From positions 1-10,807 of the forward strand of contig CAYXFH010000099.1 in NCBI GenBank assembly GCA_964464245.1: a stretch of 10,807 nt of DNA, read 5' to 3'. The DNA comes from JAPLHV01 sp964464245 (GTDB lineage: Bacteria > Caldisericota > JANLFM01). Shown in pieces: positions 6,654 to 10,807 of the stretch. The translations under genes and the position numbers were made by a program. Each line of letters starts with the position of its first letter. Positions within the stretch are counted from its first letter, which is position 1. The notes under the pieces were generated by a model that saw only the letters and a program-made list of their open reading frames with translations, did no database searches and was not told the origin of the DNA.

Positions 6654-6677
6654 AGAAGGGTAGTCATCTCATGGTAG

Positions 6678-6683
6678 AGGAGG
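6678..6683 (+). promoter_or_regulatory. Ribosome binding site deciding the start at 6689
   Basis: AGGAGG stands 5 nt before ATG 6689 and downstream of the alternative in-frame ATG at 6671, so it serves the later start. Confidence 0.8.
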
Positions 6684-6688
6684 CAACG

Positions 6689-7045
6689 ATGGAGAACGCA
6701 GAGGAGACAGCGCCGGCGGAGAGCCGGGTGGTGACGATGGTCTTTCTCCCCTTGGTCAACCTGGAGCCGAACATGGTGGCCGAGATCAAGGGGAGACACC
6801 TGTTAGTGATCCGCACCAGCGAGGGAAAAGAGGGCAAGGGGAAAGCTGGGAAGCGCAGCAACACGACCGAGGAGGAGGAGGTCCGCAAGATGATGGAGGA
6901 CATTCCGCCGCTCTATCAAGCCGCGGAAGATGCCTTGAAGGCCATTCAAGCCGTCTGCCGGACGCGCCTGGAGTATGAGGCCCATGCCAAGCTGACGCGG
7001 GCGGCAGAAGCGCTAACCAGCGCGCTGGGAAAGAGCAAAGTCTAG
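6689..7045 (+). CDS. Small hypothetical protein, 118 residues
   Basis: I do not recognise this protein. It begins with an acidic stretch (MENAEETAPAES), then a strand-like hydrophobic part (VVTMVFLPLVNLEP and HLLVIRTS), a Lys/Gly/Glu-rich linker (EGKEGKGKAGKRS), and a helical C-terminal half with regular Ala/Leu spacing that may form a coiled coil. It has no signal peptide or membrane segment and one Cys, so it is likely soluble. The start at 6689 is chosen over 6671 because of the perfectly spaced AGGAGG. It lies 62 nt after the PAP2 stop on the same strand and converges with the aldolase gene 51 nt further on. That gap shows no terminator hairpin. Base use and ribosome site fit a real gene. 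Confidence 0.75.
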   Translation: MENAEETAPAESRVVTMVFLPLVNLEPNMVAEIKGRHLLVIRTSEGKEGKGKAGKRSNTTEEEEVRKMMEDIPPLYQAAEDALKAIQAVCRTRLEYEAHAKLTRAAEALTSALGKSKV

Positions 7046-7096
7046 CGTCTCCAATCCGATCTTGGCAAGTTGCGTTTCAGTGATTAACTTTTTCGT

Positions 7097-7990
7097 TCAG
7101 TCTAGAGGAGAGCGTTCGGCTTTCGCCAGGATTTGCCGCAGTTCGTCCTCCCAAGCTGGGTCGAATGGAAGGATTGGCAAGCGGGGGAAACCGCCCCGGT
7201 ATCCCTGTAGATCCATCGCCCGTTTCATGCCGGCGATCCCCCAGCGGCTGGTGACGGCTGCATTGGTCTCCAGCAAGTTCGACTGCAACCAGCGGGCGAT
7301 CTCGTACTCTCCCTCCAACGCGGCTTGGTAAATTGCCAGGCAGAGCTCGGGGAAGACATTGGCTACAGCCAGGATGGCGCCGCTCGCCCCCATCGCCAAG
7401 GCCGGGAAGAGCAAGCTGCCGGCGCCGGTGAAGACGGAGAAGCGATCGGGGATCCCTTCGATCACCTCTTCCAACTGCGTCAAGTTCCCGCCGGAGTCCT
7501 TCAGGCCGATGATCCGGGGGTGGTCGGCGAGGCGTTTGACCAGAGTGGCGGAGAGATTGATGCCGGTGTTGGCCGGCATGTTGTAGAGCAACAAAGGGAT
7601 CGTTAAAGCGTCAGCGACGGTCCGATAGTGGCGCTCTAGCGCGGCCTCGCTCATGCTGCCCTTGAAGTAGTGAGGCGGCAAGACCAGCACGGCGTCGGCC
7701 CCCAGATCGGCTGCTTCCCGCCCGCGGCGGATAGCTTCGGGGGTAGACTCGGCGCCAGCGCCAGCCACCACGATCTTCCCTGGCGCGGCTTGATTGCGCA
7801 CGCACTTGATCAACTGAGCTCGTTCCCCATCGCGAAGAAAGGGAAACTCACCGGAAGTGCCCAGCGCCACATAGCCAGCCAGGTTGATTTGATTGTAGGC
7901 GTGCAGGTTGAAAGCGAGAGCCTCCCAGTCGATCTCTCCACCAGCCAGGAAGGGGGTAGCCAGCGCAGGGAAGACCCCGTGAAGAGTCAT
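7097..7990 (-). CDS. DHDPS/NAL-family aldolase, probable 4-hydroxy-2-oxoglutarate aldolase (HOGA1-like)
   Basis: This 297-residue protein covers the whole TIM-barrel family. Visible active-site parts are GTSGEFPF (T45 and S46 in the GTTGE position), Tyr136 in LLLYNMPANTG and the Schiff-base Lys164 in IGLKDSGG. Several segments follow mammalian HOGA1 as I recall it more closely than bacterial DapA: GEFPFL, AGxGxEST, KGSMSEAALERHY, and NAAVTSRWGIAGMKRAMD near the end. HOGA1 splits 4-hydroxy-2-oxoglutarate into pyruvate and glyoxylate. The start ATG overlaps the aminotransferase stop (ATGA) and has GGAGG 7 nt upstream, so the two are translated together. That neighbour can use glyoxylate as amino acceptor, which supports the HOGA reading over lysine synthesis. 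Other pyruvate aldolases of the family (DapA, KDG aldolase) remain possible. Confidence 0.85.
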   Translation of the reverse strand: MTLHGVFPALATPFLAGGEIDWEALAFNLHAYNQINLAGYVALGTSGEFPFLRDGERAQLIKCVRNQAAPGKIVVAGAGAESTPEAIRRGREAADLGADAVLVLPPHYFKGSMSEAALERHYRTVADALTIPLLLYNMPANTGINLSATLVKRLADHPRIIGLKDSGGNLTQLEEVIEGIPDRFSVFTGAGSLLFPALAMGASGAILAVANVFPELCLAIYQAALEGEYEIARWLQSNLLETNAAVTSRWGIAGMKRAMDLQGYRGGFPRLPILPFDPAWEDELRQILAKAERSPLD

Positions 7991-9168
7991 CGCCCCACCT
8001 CCAACCCACCGGTCATGACCTCGTTAAAGATTTCGAAAACAACCGGCAAGTCGAGATGGGCGCCCAGCTCTACCATTGTCGCGCTGATGTGAGCCAGCGC
8101 GCGTCGCAGCTCGACAGCGGTGACATTCCCCAGGTGGCCCAAGCGGAAGGCTAAACCCTTCGTCTCGGCCAGCCCTCCGGCCACGATCACACCGCGCCGA
8201 GCCAATCCTCCCCGGAAGGAGGCATCGTCCAAGCCGGCTGGGTAGCGCAGACAGGAGACGGTGGAGGCGGCCACATCCTCCTCGGCCAGCGGGATGAAAC
8301 CGATCGAGCGCAGAGCGGCCCGCACAGCCTGTCCTTGTACCCGGTGGCGGAGGCAACGCGTCTCCAGCCCCTCGGCAAAGAGCCGCTGCATGGCTACTCG
8401 GTAGGCCGTCACCATGTTCACCGGCGGGGTGGCGAAGTAGCGGGAGGGATCCTCCATCACCGGCAACCAGTTCAACGCGTCAGCATAGTAGGCGGGGATG
8501 CTTGGCATTGCTCGACGAGCGGCCAGAGCGCCTTCCCCCATCGCCAGCAGGAACAGGCCGGGGGGGAGGCCGAGGGCTTTCTGGCTTCCGCTAAAGACCA
8601 GGTCGATGGTATAGGAGGGGTCGCCGTAGGTCTTCCCCATCTCTTCCTCGATGGCCCCGGTGGCGCATACACCATCCAGCAGGAAAAGAGCGCCGTGCCC
8701 TTTCACCAGGGGAACCAGGGAAGACAGGTCGGCTTCGACCCCGGTAGAAGTGTCTACATGGGTGACGGTGACGGCCCGGTAATTTTGGCCTTGGAGGGCG
8801 GCGGCCACCTCTTCGGCCGGCACGCGTTGCCCCCAGGGGGCGGAGAGGAGATCGGCCTGAATCCCAAAGGCGGCGGCGATTCGGGCGAAGCGGTCGCCGA
8901 AGTAGCCGTGGCTGACCACCAGCAAGCGCTCTCCCCGCGCCACTGTGTTCACCAGAGCCATCTCCATGGCCAGGGTGCCGCTGCCGGCCAGGAGGAAAAC
9001 CGCTCCCCCGGTCAATTGAAAGAGGCGGCGGGTTTGACTGAGCGCCTCGGCATAGATGGCCACGAAGCGGGGATCGACGTGAGAAAGAGGCTCTTGCGCC
9101 AACGCCTCCAACACTTCCGCTTCGACCATGGTGGGACCCGGCGCCAACAATAACTCTCGTTCGCTCAT
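7987..9168 (-). CDS. Class V aminotransferase, alanine/serine-glyoxylate (AGXT-like) type
   Basis: This 393-residue PLP enzyme has the usual family length. It opens with LLLAPGPTMV and HVDPRF, which bind substrate in this group. It then has LAGSGTLAMEMAL (cofactor phosphate region), VTHVDTSTGV, Asp165 in LLDGVCATGA (contacts the pyridine nitrogen) and the PLP Lys197 in SGSQKALGLPPG, very close to human AGXT in that stretch. Expected reactions are transfer of the amino group from alanine or serine to glyoxylate, giving glycine. Ureidoglycine-glyoxylate or aminoethylphosphonate transaminases are related alternatives. It is the first gene of an operon with the HOGA-like aldolase (4-nt overlap). 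AAAGGAG precedes the ATG with a 5-nt spacer, and a repeat-bearing leader lies upstream (see 9181-9205). Confidence 0.88.
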   Translation of the reverse strand: MSERELLLAPGPTMVEAEVLEALAQEPLSHVDPRFVAIYAEALSQTRRLFQLTGGAVFLLAGSGTLAMEMALVNTVARGERLLVVSHGYFGDRFARIAAAFGIQADLLSAPWGQRVPAEEVAAALQGQNYRAVTVTHVDTSTGVEADLSSLVPLVKGHGALFLLDGVCATGAIEEEMGKTYGDPSYTIDLVFSGSQKALGLPPGLFLLAMGEGALAARRAMPSIPAYYADALNWLPVMEDPSRYFATPPVNMVTAYRVAMQRLFAEGLETRCLRHRVQGQAVRAALRSIGFIPLAEEDVAASTVSCLRYPAGLDDASFRGGLARRGVIVAGGLAETKGLAFRLGHLGNVTAVELRRALAHISATMVELGAHLDLPVVFEIFNEVMTGGLEVGR

Positions 9169-9180
9169 CCTAGCTCCTTT

Positions 9181-9205
9181 TAAATAAAGGGGACAGATTT
9201 ATTTA
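9181..9205. repeat. GGGGACAGA stem-loop beside the aminotransferase ribosome site
   Basis: TAAATAAA (9181-9188) and TTTATTTA (9198-9205) are perfect 8-nt inverted arms around GGGGACAGA. The motif core is the same GGGGACAG found three times at 5483-5540. On the minus strand it ends directly at the AAAGGAG ribosome site (9180-9174). Confidence 0.8.
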
Positions 9206-9210
9206 TTTGC

Positions 9211-9236
9211 TTCCTTTTCATTTCAAGTGGATGACC
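9211..9236. repeat. 26-nt dispersed repeat, copy 2 (copy 1 at 4800-4825)
   Basis: TTCCTTTTC, TTTCAAGTGG and ACC match copy 1 at 23 of 26 positions. This copy directly follows the GGGGACAGATTT stem-loop and would lie in the 5' leader of the aminotransferase mRNA. Confidence 0.7.
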
Positions 9237-9243
9237 CTTCTTT

Positions 9244-9249
9244 AGTATA
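9244..9249 (-). promoter_or_regulatory. Probable -10 box for the aminotransferase-aldolase operon
   Basis: TATACT is read on the minus strand, followed by AAAGAAGGGT, similar to the sequences after the two TACAAT boxes at 5596 and 6648. CTGACT at 9274-9269 is a possible weak -35 with a long 19-nt spacer. Confidence 0.4.
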
Positions 9250-9317
9250 GTCCAAAAGAAAGAGAAGGAGTCAGAAATACCTCTGCTTTTCCCGGCGCTG
9301 GAGGAAGCGGGGTCATG

Positions 9318-9323
9318 TATACT
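9318..9323 (+). promoter_or_regulatory. Possible -10 box for the metallophosphoesterase gene
   Basis: TATACT, preceded directly by TG, lies about 100 nt before the ATG. No good -35 is seen. If used, the mRNA would carry both hairpins at 9342-9375. Confidence 0.35.
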
Positions 9324-9341
9324 ACCGACCATGGGATGGAG

Positions 9342-9375
9342 GCTTCCGCGAAGCGCACCTGCGCCGAAGCGCAGG
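9342..9375 (+). other. Two adjacent hairpins in the metallophosphoesterase leader
   Basis: GCTTC-CGC-GAAGC (9342-9354) is followed by a stronger CCTGCGC-CGAA-GCGCAGG (9358-9375), a perfect 7-bp stem with a four-base loop. The segment GAAGCGCA occurs in both. No T-run follows. The hairpins lie 45 nt before the start codon and match no riboswitch class I know. Confidence 0.6.
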
Positions 9376-9419
9376 AAAGCGGGATCTTCCCATTCAAGAG
9401 ACCATCTTTGAGGTGAACG

Positions 9420-10807
9420 ATGAATAGTCCAGCGCGCACGCGCCTGCAGGAAGCGTGGAATAACACCCCGCCTTGGCGGCGGATCCTTTGGCTGGGGATG
9501 GTGGCAGCCGGCGCCTTGGCCTTGGTGGCTGCCCTCCTCTACATCTTCAGCTTTCCCAGCACGATCGGCTTCTACCGAGTGAACGGCGCCTACCAGCCGG
9601 CCTTCTGGCTGGTAGGGGGATTGGCCGCACTGATCCCTCTTTTGGCTGCCTTGGACCTTTGGATCCAGGCTCACCGCAAGCGCGGGAAGCCACACCTGCC
9701 GGGAGCGGGGATCTGGGTCATCAGCGGAATCGGCTTAGTCCTGGCCGCTGCTCTCTTCCTCTTCCTGGGGACCGGCCCCAACGCCAACCCCTCCGACCAA
9801 CCGGCCCAATTGCTCCTGGGGGAGGGCAACAGCGCCGGCGGGGTTCCCAACATGGCGGTGGTTTTCTGGACCCGCCAACCCTCTCAACACACCCTGAAAT
9901 GGGGCAAAGCGGGAGAAGGACGAACCATCGTCGAGGAGGCGGCTCAGCAAGAGCACACCTTCATGCTGCGGGAGTTGGAGGTCGACAGCGACTATTGGTA
10001 TCAAGTCGATCAAGGTCCGGTGGTGCGCTTCCGCACTCCTCCGGGTGGAGAGCAACCATTGCGCTTCGCCGTCGGTTCGGATGCCCACGTCGGCTCCTCG
10101 TCCAGTCAAGGCGACCTGACCGCCAAGATGCTCAACCAGATCAGCGACCCTGCCCATGGCTTCAGTTTCTTCTTCCTCCTGGGTGACATGGTCGACTTCG
10201 GCTTTCGCAATGCCGAATGGAACGAAGCCGTAGCCTTGTTCGCCCCGACCACTGGGCAGGTTCCCTTCCGCCCGCTGTTGGGCAATCACGATACCCTCTT
10301 CGGCGGTGCGGCTCTCTTCCAGCGCTACTACTATCCGACTGGGATGGATCTAAAAGAAGGTTCCCGCGCGTGGTTCCGCATCGACAACGGGCGGGTCCAC
10401 TTCCTTTGCTTGGATCTGGAGTGGAGCGCCGAGAGCCTCACCCCGGAACAACTGACCTGGTTGGAAAAACAGTTGGCTTCCATTCCAGCCGCTGACTGGA
10501 CCGTGGTCTTGGGACATGGCTTTACTTATGCTTCCGGCAACGATTATCAAGGCTGGGCCTGGTACGACAACCCGGAGACGATTGCCCCGCTAGTGCCCCT
10601 CTTCGAGAAATACGACGTCGATCTAGCGCTGGCTGGTCATGCGCACCACTTGGAAATGTTGGAGACGAACGGGGTGACCTACGGCATCGTCGGCGCCTTC
10701 GGCGGCAAGCCTGACGCCGGGCTCGCCAACAAATCGCCGTTCAGCATCTGGAGTGAAGCGGGAGCAATGGCCTTCTTGGACATCACCTTGGGCGCCGGCA
10801 ACGGGAC
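9420..10807 (+). CDS. Membrane-anchored calcineurin-like metallophosphoesterase (3' end outside window)
   Basis: The ATG at 9420 follows GAGGTG at a short distance, and the frame is open to the window end (462 residues seen). Three hydrophobic segments at about 22-43, 61-82 and 97-118 anchor the protein in the membrane. A beta-rich region follows (about 128-207: VFWTRQPSQHTLKWG, YWYQVDQGPVVRFRT), resembling the fibronectin-like N-terminal domain of purple acid phosphatases. The catalytic domain has all metal-binding blocks: D221-x-H223 (GSDAHVG), GDMVD (D256), GNHD (288-291), GHGF (H366) and GHAHH (406-410). Such enzymes hydrolyse phosphomonoesters or diesters with two metal ions. With this topology and an odd number of segments, the catalytic part would face outside if the N-terminus is inside; the positively charged ends (RR at 20-21, HRKR at 85-88) should be checked. 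The substrate is unknown. It is divergent from the aminotransferase operon. Confidence 0.92.
   Translation, partial: MNSPARTRLQEAWNNTPPWRRILWLGMVAAGALALVAALLYIFSFPSTIGFYRVNGAYQPAFWLVGGLAALIPLLAALDLWIQAHRKRGKPHLPGAGIWVISGIGLVLAAALFLFLGTGPNANPSDQPAQLLLGEGNSAGGVPNMAVVFWTRQPSQHTLKWGKAGEGRTIVEEAAQQEHTFMLRELEVDSDYWYQVDQGPVVRFRTPPGGEQPLRFAVGSDAHVGSSSSQGDLTAKMLNQISDPAHGFSFFFLLGDMVDFGFRNAEWNEAVALFAPTTGQVPFRPLLGNHDTLFGGAALFQRYYYPTGMDLKEGSRAWFRIDNGRVHFLCLDLEWSAESLTPEQLTWLEKQLASIPAADWTVVLGHGFTYASGNDYQGWAWYDNPETIAPLVPLFEKYDVDLALAGHAHHLEMLETNGVTYGIVGAFGGKPDAGLANKSPFSIWSEAGAMAFLDITLGAGNG

Overview
This is a GC-rich bacterial window of about 10.8 kb with compact operons, strong AGGAGG-type ribosome sites and intergenic REP-like palindromes built on TTTCAAA or TTTGAAA centres. 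Gene content and repeat style fit a Chloroflexota (Anaerolineae-like) genome best. That is an inference from style; no marker gene is present.

Layout. (1) At 2-1003 (+) lies the C-terminal part of a hybrid sensor histidine kinase: ATPase domain, receiver domain and a histidine-free helical tail. (2) At 4613-1317 (-) lies a tightly overlapping three-gene operon: an unrecognised helical protein followed by two different P-loop ATPases resembling the BrxC/BrxD (formerly DUF2791) ATPases of BREX phage defence. None of the other BREX genes is in the window, and about 310 bp without a gene follow the operon. This is the best candidate for an undescribed system. (3) At 4614-5645 is a 1-kb gene-free, repeat-rich block with two unrelated 18-nt tandem arrays, a 120-nt higher-order duplication, a TTTCAAA palindrome and three GGGGACAGATTT units ending in a 39-nt inverted repeat. 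(4) At 5646-7045 (+) are a PAP2-family membrane phosphatase and a 118-residue unknown protein. (5) At 9168-7097 (-) is a two-gene operon encoding a serine/alanine-glyoxylate-type class V aminotransferase and an aldolase strikingly like mammalian HOGA1. Together they could make and consume glyoxylate. (6) At 9420-10807 (+) is a membrane-anchored calcineurin-like metallophosphoesterase, cut by the window end, behind a hairpin-rich leader.

The five gene groups look functionally independent. Relatives of the same short repeats (GGGGACAGATTT and a TTTTC/CAAGTGG block) sit in both the 4.8-5.6 kb block and the 9.2 kb divergent region, which suggests dispersed REP-type elements. No rRNA, tRNA, CRISPR array, transposase or integrase was seen.
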